Shown here one piece after another: positions 12,710-20,933 of a stretch of 51,104 nucleotides of DNA. Numbering within the stretch: the first letter of the stretch is position 1; the number at the start of each line of letters is the position of its first letter. A program made the position numbers and the translations under genes. The stretch comes from Caulobacter sp. (lineage in GTDB: Bacteria; Pseudomonadota; Alphaproteobacteria; Caulobacterales; Caulobacteraceae), in NCBI GenBank assembly GCA_028291265.1, contig JAQGIK010000085.1:1-51104 (forward strand). The letters are read 5' to 3'. Below the pieces are notes generated by a model, which searched no databases, was not told where the DNA came from, and saw only the letters and a program-made list of their open reading frames with translations.

Positions 12710-14089
12710 CTACGTTCCCTTGGCCTTGGCCCCGGCGTCCAGCACGTCCGGCCGCTTCGGCGTCATGTCGAACAGGTTCCAGTCGTCGGGGTTGAACGGC
12801 CGCGCCGTTGGCTTGGGATCGGGATAGCCGTGCAGGTCGTCCTGGCTGTCGATGATCGCCCCGCGGCCCTCGGCCACATCGCTGATCAGCTGCACGTCGT
12901 TGGCGTCGCGGTCCCAGGGCCGCGCGCCGGCCGAGATGAGCACCGACTGCTGCACGGCGCTGGCCGGAATCGCCTTCAGGCCCTCGGGCCAGAGCATCGG
13001 CTTGTTCTTCTGGATGATTTTGGCCGGGCTGGTCGTGTAGCGCCCGAACATCGGCAGCGGCCGCCCGTAACGGTCCTGGGCGAGGTTGTCCTTGCCGTAG
13101 AACTCCAGGTCGCCGTAGCCGCCGATCTCCAGGAAGGCGATGTGTTCGGCCGTGTCCATGCCGCCGCGCAGCACATTGCCCACCGCCACCAGCTGGCCGA
13201 CCTCCCAGGGATGGTCGGTCCACTCCTCGGCCATCAGGTTGTAGTGGATGGCCCGCTGGCCGGGATTGTAGATCAGGTTGTTGACCACGACCCCGTGCAC
13301 GCCGCCCTTGAACAGCGGATTGCGCTCGAAATTGTGGGCGTAGAGGTTGCCGACGATCAGCATCCCCGAGATGTTGTCGTGGATCAGGCTGCCCTTCGAA
13401 TGCTCGATCTTGGCGTGGGTCGCGTAGCGCAGGCTCTCGGCGATGATGTTGTTCGAGAAGGTGATGTCGCGCGAGGTGCCCGCCCGCCACTCGTCCGGCG
13501 TATTACCGATGAACCTGGGCCCCGAAGCCGACAGGTTCTCGTCGGTGCCCCAGGTCAGCGTGCAGTGGTCGACGATGATGTTGTAGCTGATCCCCTGGGT
13601 GGAGATGCTGTCGAAGTCGCGGCCGCTCTTCTTGGGGAAGCCGGCGTCGCCGGGCCGCACCCGGATGTGCTGGACGACGACGTCGTGGGTGGCCAGGTCG
13701 ATGCCGCCGCGGATCAGGGTGACGCCCGGCGACGGCGCTGTCTGGCCGGCGATGGTCAGGAAGGGCTCGCGAATCGTCAGGGTCTTGCCGCCCATGTCGA
13801 TCACCCCGCCGACCTCGAAGACGACGATGCGCGGCCCCTTGGCCTCGACCGCCGCCTTGAACGAGCCGGCCCCGTCGCCGGCCAGGGTGGTGACCTTGAG
13901 GATCTGGCCGCCGCGCCCGCCGGGCGTCTTGGCCGCCCAGCCCTGCGCGCCCGGGAAGGCCAGCGGAGCCACCGCCGACTCAGGGGTTTGCGCGGTAACG
14001 GCGCCGAGCGGCGCAAAACAGGCCGCAAACCCTAAAACAACGACCGCAAACCCTTGTTTAAACACCGCTTTCACTCCCCGTGACGTCAT
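12710..14089 (-). CDS. Exported pectate-lyase-like protein (parallel beta-helix)
   Basis: The protein has about 459 residues with a signal peptide ending near LGAVTAQ (residue 34). After FPGAQGWAAKTPGGRGG, a start typical of pectate lyases, come beta-helix rungs: VVFEVGGVIDMGGKTLTI, FLTIAGQTAPSPGVTLI, HDVVVQHIRVRPGD, NIIVDHCTLTWGTDENLS, and DITFSNNIIAESL. These match the polysaccharide lyase 1-like group, which splits polygalacturonate or related acidic polymers outside the cytoplasm. GTG 14065 is an alternative start with GGGGAG eight bases upstream and would still leave a good signal peptide. The hydratase and ExuT-like transporter genes lie divergently next door. Confidence 0.85.
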   Translation of the reverse strand: MTSRGVKAVFKQGFAVVVLGFAACFAPLGAVTAQTPESAVAPLAFPGAQGWAAKTPGGRGGQILKVTTLAGDGAGSFKAAVEAKGPRIVVFEVGGVIDMGGKTLTIREPFLTIAGQTAPSPGVTLIRGGIDLATHDVVVQHIRVRPGDAGFPKKSGRDFDSISTQGISYNIIVDHCTLTWGTDENLSASGPRFIGNTPDEWRAGTSRDITFSNNIIAESLRYATHAKIEHSKGSLIHDNISGMLIVGNLYAHNFERNPLFKGGVHGVVVNNLIYNPGQRAIHYNLMAEEWTDHPWEVGQLVAVGNVLRGGMDTAEHIAFLEIGGYGDLEFYGKDNLAQDRYGRPLPMFGRYTTSPAKIIQKNKPMLWPEGLKAIPASAVQQSVLISAGARPWDRDANDVQLISDVAEGRGAIIDSQDDLHGYPDPKPTARPFNPDDWNLFDMTPKRPDVLDAGAKAKGT

Positions 14090-14210
14090 CGCGTCGGCCT
14101 TTTCGCCGCCTGCGGATTGAAAATGACACCGGTTTCCTCTAGAGACAATCCCGACCCCGACAATGGGGCGCCGGCAACGGCGAAGAAAGCTTCGGGGGAG
14201 GATCAAAGGC

Positions 14211-15077
14211 TTGAAGGGATCGGCGGCCAGCAGCGTGACCGGCGACGTCGGCGCCGACATCGCCCGGGCGTTCACCACCGCCCGGCGCAGCGCCACGGCC
14301 CTGCCCGGATTTCCGGGCGACATCCCGGCCGACCTGGCCGGATCCTACGCCATTCAGGACGCGGCGCTCGAGCAATGGGGCGAGACCCCGGTCGGCTGGA
14401 AGGTCGGCCGCATCGCGCCGGACCTGCAGAGCACGCTTGGCGAGGCGCGCGTCGCCGGCCCGGTGTTCGCCCGCAACCGCTGGATCTCCCGGCCCGGCGA
14501 CGTGCTCGACGTCCCCGTCTTCGTCGGCGGTTTCGCCGCCGTCGAGGGGGAGTTCATCTACCGCCTGGGGGCCGACGCCCCGGCCGGCAAGACCCGCTGG
14601 ACCGCCGAGGAAGCCCTCGATCTCGCCGACGGCCTGTTCGTCGGCGTCGAGATCGCCGGCAGCCCGCTGGCCACCATCAACGCGCTCGGCCCGCTCGTCG
14701 TGGCCAGCGATTTCGGCAACAACTGGGGCCTGATCCTCGGCCCCGCCATCGACGGCTGGCGGGATCGCGCGTTCGAGAGTCTGACCTGCCAGACCTTCAT
14801 CGACGGGGCAAAGGTCGGGGCCGGTTCGGCCGCCGACCTGCCGGATGGCCCGGCCGAGGCCTTCGCCTGGCTGCTGGGCCATTGCGCCGCGCGTGGCCAC
14901 CCCCTGAAGGCCGGCGATCTGGTCACCACTGGCGCGGTGACCGGCGTGCATGACATCGTCGCCGGGCAAACCGCGCGCATCGATTTTGGGACTTTCGGTG
15001 AAATCCTATGCCGGGCCAAACCGGCGGGGCCGATCGGGGAAGAGGAAACGGTCCATGAGCAGCGCGACCGAGGCTGA
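14211..15077 (+). CDS. 2-keto-4-pentenoate hydratase / FAH-family protein
   Basis: The 288-residue protein resembles the MhpD-type hydratases within the fumarylacetoacetate hydrolase superfamily, which act on 2-keto acids with a divalent metal. Matching segments are YAIQDAALEQWGETPVGWKV near the N-terminus, the acidic metal region GEFIYRLG, VGVEIAGSPL, SDFGNNWGLILGP and LVTTGAVTGVHDI. The reaction on uronate-derived keto acids is an inference from its neighbours only. The start at TTG 14211 is chosen because GGGGGAGG lies nine bases upstream; the ATG at 14163 has no such site and adds an Arg-rich leader. Its end overlaps the transporter start by 23 bases. Confidence 0.8.
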   Translation: MKGSAASSVTGDVGADIARAFTTARRSATALPGFPGDIPADLAGSYAIQDAALEQWGETPVGWKVGRIAPDLQSTLGEARVAGPVFARNRWISRPGDVLDVPVFVGGFAAVEGEFIYRLGADAPAGKTRWTAEEALDLADGLFVGVEIAGSPLATINALGPLVVASDFGNNWGLILGPAIDGWRDRAFESLTCQTFIDGAKVGAGSAADLPDGPAEAFAWLLGHCAARGHPLKAGDLVTTGAVTGVHDIVAGQTARIDFGTFGEILCRAKPAGPIGEEETVHEQRDRG

Positions 15078-16338
15078 CAGCGCTTCGCCCTCCATCAAGG
15101 TGGGCAACTATCGCTGGCTGATCTGCACGCTGCTGTTCGCGGCGATGGTCATCAACTACGTCGACCGGCAGATGCTGGGGGTGCTCAAACCCACCCTGTC
15201 GACCGAGTTCGGCTGGACCGAGACCAACTACGCCGACATCATCTTCTGGTTCCAGGCCAGCTACGCCGTCTCCTACCTGCTGTTCGGCCGGTTCATCGAC
15301 CGCATCGGCGCCCGCTGGGGCTTCGGCATCGCCTTCCTGATCTGGCAGATCGGCCATATCGCCCACGCCGGCGTCCGCTCCCTGACCAGCATGATCGCCG
15401 TGCGCGTCCTGCTCGGCGTCGGCGAGGGCGGCGGCTTTCCGGGCGGCATCAAGGCGGTGGCCGAGTGGTTCCCCAAGAAGGAACGCGCCTTCGCCACCGG
15501 CCTGTTCAATGCCGGCACCAACATCGGGGCCATCGTCACCCCGCTGGTCGTGCCGGCCATCGTGCTGAGTTGGGGCTGGCAGGCGGCCTTCGTTGTCACC
15601 GGCGTCGCCGGCCTGCTGTGGCTGCCCGTCTGGCTGCTGGTCTATCGCCGCCCGCGCGAAGCCAAAAACCTTGGCCCCGCCGAACTGGCCTGGATCGAAC
15701 AGGACCCGGCCGACCCGGTCGAGAAGGTCGGCTGGCTCAAGCTGCTGACCATCAAGGAAACCTGGGCCTATGCGCTCGGCAAGTTCATGATCGACCCGAT
15801 CTGGTGGATGTTCCTCTTCTGGCTGCCGGACTTCCTGCACAAGCGCCACGGCCTGGACCTGAAAAACTTCGGCATCCCGCTGGTCTGCATCTACCTGCTG
15901 AGCGACATCGGCAGCATCGGCGGCGGCTGGATGTCCTCGGCCCTGATGAAGCGCGGCATGAGCCTCAACGCCGCCCGCAAGACCGCCATGCTGATCTGCG
16001 CCCTGCTGGCGGTGCCGATTTGCCTCGGCGCCGTCGTCGACAACCTCTGGCTGGCGGTGCTGATCATCGGCGTCGCCACGGCGGCCCACCAGGGCTTCTC
16101 GGCCAACCTCTACACCCTGCCCTCGGACGTCTTCCCGCGCTCGGCGGTGGCGTCCGTGGTCGGGATCGGCGGCATGATCGGAGCCATTGGCGGCATGGCC
16201 ATGGCCAAGTACGCCGGCTGGGTCCTCGACCAGATCGGCAGCTACACGCCGATCTTCGTCGTCGCCGCCAGCGCCTATCTCATCGCCCTGGGGATCGTGC
16301 ACCTGCTGACGCCGAAGATGGAGCCGGTGAAGCTCTAG
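15055..16338 (+). CDS. MFS transporter, ExuT/anion-cation symporter type
   Basis: This 427-residue inner-membrane protein has about 12 hydrophobic segments. The N-terminal helix carries VINYVDRQMLGVLKP, and the loop between helices 2 and 3 has the MFS motif GRFIDRIGARWG. The LLGVGEGGGFPGGIKAVAEW segment is typical of the anion:cation symporter subfamily, which includes hexuronate (ExuT) and galactonate carriers. Substrate choice is inferred from the adjacent pectate-lyase-like and hydratase genes. ATG 15055 follows GGGGAAGAGG. It overlaps the hydratase gene by 23 bases, and its stop overlaps that of the convergent gene downstream. Confidence 0.88.
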   Translation: MSSATEADSASPSIKVGNYRWLICTLLFAAMVINYVDRQMLGVLKPTLSTEFGWTETNYADIIFWFQASYAVSYLLFGRFIDRIGARWGFGIAFLIWQIGHIAHAGVRSLTSMIAVRVLLGVGEGGGFPGGIKAVAEWFPKKERAFATGLFNAGTNIGAIVTPLVVPAIVLSWGWQAAFVVTGVAGLLWLPVWLLVYRRPREAKNLGPAELAWIEQDPADPVEKVGWLKLLTIKETWAYALGKFMIDPIWWMFLFWLPDFLHKRHGLDLKNFGIPLVCIYLLSDIGSIGGGWMSSALMKRGMSLNAARKTAMLICALLAVPICLGAVVDNLWLAVLIIGVATAAHQGFSANLYTLPSDVFPRSAVASVVGIGGMIGAIGGMAMAKYAGWVLDQIGSYTPIFVVAASAYLIALGIVHLLTPKMEPVKL

Positions 16339-16982
16339 GCGACGATGGCCTGGATGTCGGGCGCCTGCAGGCGGTTCATCACCGCCGCATGGGCGTCCGG
16401 CGCCTCGTTCCAGAAGGCGTTGGCGAGCCGGCCCTTGCGATCGATGGTCGCGCGATTGAGTTCCCACAGGACATTGAGCGCAAAGTTGCGGTCCTCGGGC
16501 AGCAGGCGCTCGATGTAGACGACCGGATCGAGACCTGTGCGACCAATGGCGCAAAGTAGCTCATCCAGGCTGTCATCGTAGCCGTCCCAATCGATTGCGC
16601 TGGCCATCGCGACCTCATCGAACCACAGGTCGATCAGACGGCGTACAGCGGCCGTTTCTCGACGGGTCCAGGCCATCCAATCCGCCAGAGCCAGCTTCCC
16701 CACCACAACCTCCACCCCGATCGAGAAGCCCGGGTCGTTGATGGCCAACTCCAGAATACGGGGCAGGAAGTAGCGGAAATCGCTCACGTCCCCGACCGTC
16801 AGGAAGACCGACGCCGCGTAGGCGTCGAGGTCACGCTCCGTCAGGTCCCGCAGGCTACGGGTGTGGAGCGCCTCGACCGTCTTGCGTTCGATGCAGCACG
16901 GGCAGCCGTCGATCCGGGCTGGAGTCGGAGCACGGAATTCCCGGTAGACCTCTTCCAAGGCATCTCGCAGTGCAGGCGTCAT
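16335..16982 (-). CDS. Protein of unknown function with CPCC motif
   Basis: I do not recognise this 215-residue soluble protein. A Cys-Pro-Cys-Cys motif at residues 27-30 could bind metal. The rest is predicted mostly helical and acidic, with several tryptophans (LADWMAWTRRE, LIDLWFDEVAM, ALNVLWELNRA). There is no signal peptide or membrane segment. The ATG at 16982 follows the end of the UdgX gene by 15 bases on the same strand, so it may be the third gene of the repair operon. Its stop codon overlaps that of the MFS gene. Confidence 0.7.
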   Translation of the reverse strand: MTPALRDALEEVYREFRAPTPARIDGCPCCIERKTVEALHTRSLRDLTERDLDAYAASVFLTVGDVSDFRYFLPRILELAINDPGFSIGVEVVVGKLALADWMAWTRRETAAVRRLIDLWFDEVAMASAIDWDGYDDSLDELLCAIGRTGLDPVVYIERLLPEDRNFALNVLWELNRATIDRKGRLANAFWNEAPDAHAAVMNRLQAPDIQAIVA

Positions 16983-16997
16983 TGGCCCAGTCTAGCG

Positions 16998-18434
16998 TCA
17001 AGCCGCCAGCTTCCAAGCCAGAGCCAGATCCTCGACCAGCGCCGCGAAGCCCTCGGCCTTGGCTCTGGCGTCCGGCACGCGCAGCAGGAACGACGGGTGA
17101 TAGGTCACCACCCCCTGCGCCTGATCGTCCAGCTGGATCGCCCGCCCCCGGTTGGCCTTGATCGGCGTCGCCCTGCCGAACACCGCCTGCGCCGCCGTCG
17201 CCCCCAGCGCCACAATCACCCGCGGCCGGATCAGCCGGCGCTCCGAATCCAGCCACCAGCGACAGGCTACGATCTCGGGGGTCACCGGCGTCTTGTGGAT
17301 GCGCCGCTTGCCGCGCAGCTCATGCTTGAAGTGCTTCACGGCGTTGGTGACGTAGGTCTCCTCACGCGGCACGCCGGCCTTTTCAAGCGCCTGGTTGAAC
17401 ACCTGACCGGCCGGCCCGACGAAGGGGCGCCCGGCCAGGTCCTCCTGGTCGCCGGGCTGTTCGCCGACGAACATCAGCCTGGCCAGCGCCGCGCCCTCGC
17501 CCGGCACGCCCTGCGTCGCGTCCTTCCACAGGTCGCAGCGCCGGCAGCCATCGACGCCGGCGACCAGTTCCTCCAGCGACCTCGGCTGCCCCTCGCCGAA
17601 CGGCGCATCGCGGGCGGCGGCGCGGGCCGCCTTGATGGCGTGACGGGCGGGTTGGGTCGGTGCGGATGCGACCATGGCGGCGGTCCTTTCCCCGGCGGTG
17701 GCGATCAGGTCAGGAATGAGCCGGGCCTCGGGAAGGTTGCGCCAGTAGCGCTTGGGCATCTCGGCCTGCATGGCCTTCACCTTCAGCCGGGCCGGGTTGA
17801 AGATCGAGGCGTAGTAGGTGCGCCAATAGTCCTCCAGCACATCGTCGGCCGGCGCCTGGTCGCGGGAAACCCCGGCCGAAAAGCTCAGCGCCTCGCCGTC
17901 CCAGTGACAGCAGAGGTCGGGGGTCAGGATCGAGAACAGCATGCCGGTGAACCGCCGCACGAAGAATCCCGAGGTCCTTTCGACGACGAAGTGGGCCGGT
18001 TCGAACCAGGCGGCAAAGGCCTCCGGCTCCAACCCCTCGATGCGCCGGAAGCGGACGAAGGCCTTCATCTTGTGGCTGGCGCGGGAGACGTTTTTGGCCA
18101 TCTCCCGGGCCCGGGCGACGTCGGGGTCGGTGATGTCGAGCATCAGGGTCTGCTCCCGCTCGAACCGCCAGAGCAGGCGATAGAGCAGATCGAACCGCTC
18201 GCCGTCGCGATGGCAGATAACCTCCTCCGCCAGGTCGACGAAGGCCCGCGGCGTGCGGAAGCCCGGCCCCGCGGGCGGCCCATCCTCGACACCGGCCGGT
18301 TCCGCGAACAGGTCGCCCTCCCCCGCCACCGCCCAGACCACCGCGTTCGGCTCGACGCCCCGCAACCGCAGCGACCGCGCCGCCCGCCGCCAGCCCTCGA
18401 AATCGGTCGGCCCCTGCAGCCGCACCAGGTTCAC
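16998..18434 (-). CDS. UdgX-type uracil-DNA binding protein with N-terminal DUF4130-like domain
   Basis: The 478-residue protein is a fusion. Residues 1 to about 245 match the TIGR03915 (DUF4130) repair-associated domain. From about 285 it is a UDG-superfamily domain: cluster motif GCRRC at 296-300, GEQPGDQEDLAGRPFVGPAG at 324-343, and the diagnostic UdgX loop KRRIH at 376-380. In characterised UdgX that histidine (here His380) forms a covalent bond with the sugar after uracil excision. A histidine (His368 in NAVKHFK) stands where family-4 enzymes have a cluster cysteine; Cys391 follows. The GTG start overlaps the stop of the radical SAM gene (GTGA). Confidence 0.9.
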   Translation of the reverse strand: MNLVRLQGPTDFEGWRRAARSLRLRGVEPNAVVWAVAGEGDLFAEPAGVEDGPPAGPGFRTPRAFVDLAEEVICHRDGERFDLLYRLLWRFEREQTLMLDITDPDVARAREMAKNVSRASHKMKAFVRFRRIEGLEPEAFAAWFEPAHFVVERTSGFFVRRFTGMLFSILTPDLCCHWDGEALSFSAGVSRDQAPADDVLEDYWRTYYASIFNPARLKVKAMQAEMPKRYWRNLPEARLIPDLIATAGERTAAMVASAPTQPARHAIKAARAAARDAPFGEGQPRSLEELVAGVDGCRRCDLWKDATQGVPGEGAALARLMFVGEQPGDQEDLAGRPFVGPAGQVFNQALEKAGVPREETYVTNAVKHFKHELRGKRRIHKTPVTPEIVACRWWLDSERRLIRPRVIVALGATAAQAVFGRATPIKANRGRAIQLDDQAQGVVTYHPSFLLRVPDARAKAEGFAALVEDLALAWKLAA

Positions 18435-19651
18435 AGCAGCCTCGGCTGTTCGGGGGCCACCTGGGCGCGCAGGTCGAGCCGGTCGGTCAGCGACCCCGGC
18501 GACCAGTCCTCGGCGACGATGAAGGGCTTCACCTTCTCGACGCCGCGCGCCAGCCGTTTGACGTCCTCCAGTCGCAGCCGCTTCTGCCGGCGCAGGGCGA
18601 TCATCCGGTCGACCGTTTTCACGCCCAGCCCCGGCGTCCGCAGCAGCGCCTCCCGGTCGGCCCTGTTCACATCGACGGGGAAGTCCTCGCGGTGGGCTAG
18701 GGCCCAGGCCAGCTTGGGGTCGATGGCCAGGTCGAGGTTGCCCTGGTCGCCGACGATCTCCTCGCGCTCGAAGCCGTAGAACCGCATCAGCCAGTCGGCC
18801 TGGTACAGCCGGTGCTCGCGCAACAGCGGCGGCCGCTCGAGCGGCAGGCTGCGCGACGAGTCTGGGATCGGGCTGAAGGCCGAATAGTAGACCCGCCTCA
18901 GGCCATAGCCGCCGTATAGCCGGGCGCTGCGATTGAGGATCTCGCCGTCGCTGCAGGCGTCCGCTCCGATAATCAGCTGCGTCGACTGCCCGGCCGGCGC
19001 GAATTTCGGCGGCCGGGTCTTGCGGCCCTTTTCCCGGCCCTCGTCGATGGCCAGCCGCACGCCGCCCATCGCCTTCTTGATCACCCGCACGTCCTTCTGC
19101 GGGGCCAGGGCCGTCAGGCTGGCGTCGCTCGGCAGCTCGATATTGATCGACACCCGGTCCGCATAGAGGCCCGCCTCCAGCACCAGGGCCGGTGAGGCCT
19201 CCGGGATCAGCTTGAGATGGATGTAGCCGCGAAAATCGTGGTCGAGCCGAAGCGACTTGGCGACCCGCACCATCTCTTCCAGCGTGTAGTCGCCCGACTT
19301 GATGATGCCCGAGGAGAGGAACAGCCCCTCGATATAATTGCGCTTGTAGAAGCCGAGCGTCAGGTCGACGACCTCCTGCACCGTGAACCGCGCCCGGGCC
19401 ACGTTCGAGGACACCCGGTTGATGCAGTAGGCGCAGTCATAGATGCAGAAGTTGGTCAGCAGAATCTTCAGCAGGCTGATGCACCGCCCGTCCGGCGCAT
19501 AGGCGTGGCAGATGCCCATCCCCTCGGTCGACCCCACCCCCTTGCCGCCAACCGAGTCACGCTTGCTCGACCCCGACGAGGCGCAGGAGGCGTCGTACTT
19601 CGCGGCGTCGGAGAGGATGGAGAGTTTACGCTTGAGATCGAGCACGGCCAT
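18431..19651 (-). CDS. Putative DNA modification/repair radical SAM protein
   Basis: The 406-residue protein carries a radical SAM cluster motif CIYDCAYC (Cys69, Cys73, Cys76) and belongs to the TIGR03916 group, regularly found next to TIGR03915 proteins. The C-terminal part has a helix-hairpin-helix DNA-binding segment (LLRTPGLGVKTVDRMIAL, near residues 337-354). The reaction is not established; a link to damaged-DNA processing is inferred from the HhH domain, the UdgX partner and the LexA box 15 bases upstream of ATG 19651. It overlaps the UdgX gene by four bases. Additional cysteines before the motif (Cys23, Cys48, Cys57) could matter for folding or a second cluster. Confidence 0.9.
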   Translation of the reverse strand: MAVLDLKRKLSILSDAAKYDASCASSGSSKRDSVGGKGVGSTEGMGICHAYAPDGRCISLLKILLTNFCIYDCAYCINRVSSNVARARFTVQEVVDLTLGFYKRNYIEGLFLSSGIIKSGDYTLEEMVRVAKSLRLDHDFRGYIHLKLIPEASPALVLEAGLYADRVSINIELPSDASLTALAPQKDVRVIKKAMGGVRLAIDEGREKGRKTRPPKFAPAGQSTQLIIGADACSDGEILNRSARLYGGYGLRRVYYSAFSPIPDSSRSLPLERPPLLREHRLYQADWLMRFYGFEREEIVGDQGNLDLAIDPKLAWALAHREDFPVDVNRADREALLRTPGLGVKTVDRMIALRRQKRLRLEDVKRLARGVEKVKPFIVAEDWSPGSLTDRLDLRAQVAPEQPRLL

Positions 19652-19665
19652 GAACCGTGTCTAAT

Positions 19666-19680
19666 GTTCTCTTTTTGTTC
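19666..19680 (+). promoter_or_regulatory. LexA (SOS) box, alphaproteobacterial type
   Basis: GTTCTCTTTTTGTTC is a perfect GTTC-N7-GTTC direct repeat, the LexA operator of alphaproteobacteria. It sits 15 bases upstream of the radical SAM start on the minus strand and about 60 bases upstream of the transglutaminase-like gene on the plus strand. The repair genes are the obvious target. Confidence 0.8.
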
Positions 19681-19742
19681 TGTCGATGCCCTTCCCGCGA
19701 AAAGTGTTTGGAACCAAAGGCTTCGCGCGCGGTTTCGCCCCT

Positions 19743-20612
19743 GTGACGCGCCTCATGATCCAGCACGAGACCCGCTACCGCTATGAAAAGCCGGTGGCGT
19801 TCGGACCGCAGCGCCTGCTGCTGCGGCCCCGCGACAGCCATGGGCTGAAGGTCGAGCAGGCCTCGTTGGCGGTCGGCCCGCCGGGCGCCATCCGCTGGAC
19901 CTACGACGCCTACAGCAACTGCGTTTGCTGGTTCACGCCCCAGGGCGAGGCGAACGAACTGGCCATTATCAGCCAGCTGGTCATCGAGCGCTTCCCGGCG
20001 CCGCTACTGCCCTTCCAGCCGGACAATCCGCACACGGCGATGCCGATCCTCTACAGCCGCGACGACCGCGCCGCCCTGGCCCCCTTCATCGTCCCCGACA
20101 CCGAGGACGACCCGAGCGTCACCGCCTGGCTGAAGGCCCAGATGGACCACCCGGGCGAGCCGGCCCTCGACTTCCTGCTGCGCATGAACCGGTCCATCGA
20201 CGCCTTCGCCTACAAGGCCCGCTACGAGGAAGGCGTGCAGACGCCGGCTGAGACTTTGGCGACCCGCGCCGGCACCTGCCGCGACTTCGCCTGGCTGATG
20301 GTCGAGGTGCTGCGCCGGGCCGGCTATGCGGCCCGTTTCGTCACCGGCTACCTGCACAGCCCGGCCGCCACCCTGCGCGGGGCCGGCGCCACCCATGCCT
20401 GGTGCGAGGTCTTCCTGCCCGACCTCGGCTGGACCGAGTTCGACCCGACCAACGGCCTGGCCGAATCGCCCGACCTGATCCCCGTCGCCGTCAGCCGCAC
20501 GCCGCGCGAGGCCGCCCCGGTCAGTGGAACCCTGATCGGCGATCCGGGGAAGCGAGAGCTCAGCGTCAATGTCACCGTTTCGGCCGCCGAAGACCTGGCG
20601 GCGGCCGCCTGA
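19743..20612 (+). CDS. Transglutaminase-like cysteine protease family protein
   Basis: With the GTG at 19743 the protein has 289 residues. It has the N-terminal beta domain of bacterial transglutaminase-like proteins (IQHETRYRYEKPV, RDSHG) and the core with the triad Cys179 in AGTCRDFAWL, His218 in GATHAWCEVF and Asp234 in EFDPTNG. Such proteins may cleave or cross-link peptides; no substrate is known, and no signal peptide is present. The start is uncertain: GTG 19743, ATG 19755 and ATG 19686 are in frame. I avoid the last because codons 19686-19720 look non-coding. The gene is divergent from the SOS-controlled repair operon. Confidence 0.85.
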   Translation: MTRLMIQHETRYRYEKPVAFGPQRLLLRPRDSHGLKVEQASLAVGPPGAIRWTYDAYSNCVCWFTPQGEANELAIISQLVIERFPAPLLPFQPDNPHTAMPILYSRDDRAALAPFIVPDTEDDPSVTAWLKAQMDHPGEPALDFLLRMNRSIDAFAYKARYEEGVQTPAETLATRAGTCRDFAWLMVEVLRRAGYAARFVTGYLHSPAATLRGAGATHAWCEVFLPDLGWTEFDPTNGLAESPDLIPVAVSRTPREAAPVSGTLIGDPGKRELSVNVTVSAAEDLAAAA

Positions 20613-20650
20613 AGGCCCGCAAGAGGCTGTTTTGTTGGGAGTAATGCGTC

Positions 20651-20797
20651 ATGACCTCGAATTTCCAGCAGCAGGAACCGTCTTGGAGCAGCGCCTTCTG
20701 CAAGTCGGCTCCCGAACCGCAGCACGGCCAGAAGGCCGAGAAGAGCGCCGCTAAAAAGGACGACAAACCCGTCCCCAAACGCCGCCCGGCCCACTGA
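20651..20797 (+). CDS. Small basic protein of 48 residues, unknown
   Basis: An ATG at 20651, nine bases after GGGAG, opens a 48-codon frame ending at TGA 20797. The product begins MTSNFQQQEPSWSSAF, has one cysteine, and ends in a Lys/Arg/Pro-rich tail (AAKKDDKPVPKRRPAH). Third codon positions are mostly G or C, as in neighbouring genes. It looks soluble and disordered. I recognise no family. It lies 38 bases after the transglutaminase-like gene in the same direction and may be read with it. Confidence 0.5.
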   Translation: MTSNFQQQEPSWSSAFCKSAPEPQHGQKAEKSAAKKDDKPVPKRRPAH

Positions 20798-20897
20798 CAG
20801 CCCATTCCGCGCGTAACCGGAAAAACCCGCGATACGAAAAGTGATCGCGCCGGGCTCGCCTGCGCCGCGACTGGGCTTGCTTGCGCCCCCGGCCGCG

Positions 20898-20911
20898 TTA
20901 ACCTCCGTTAA
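20898..20911. promoter_or_regulatory. CtrA-like repeat TTAA-N6-TTAA
   Basis: TTAACCTCCGTTAA lies 22 bases upstream of ATG 20934. The CtrA cell-cycle regulator binds TTAA-N7-TTAA; the spacer here is one base short, so this is only a candidate. Such A/T-rich motifs are rare in the surrounding GC-rich DNA. Confidence 0.3.
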
Positions 20912-20933
20912 TCGGACGCTCTCGGGGGAGTAG

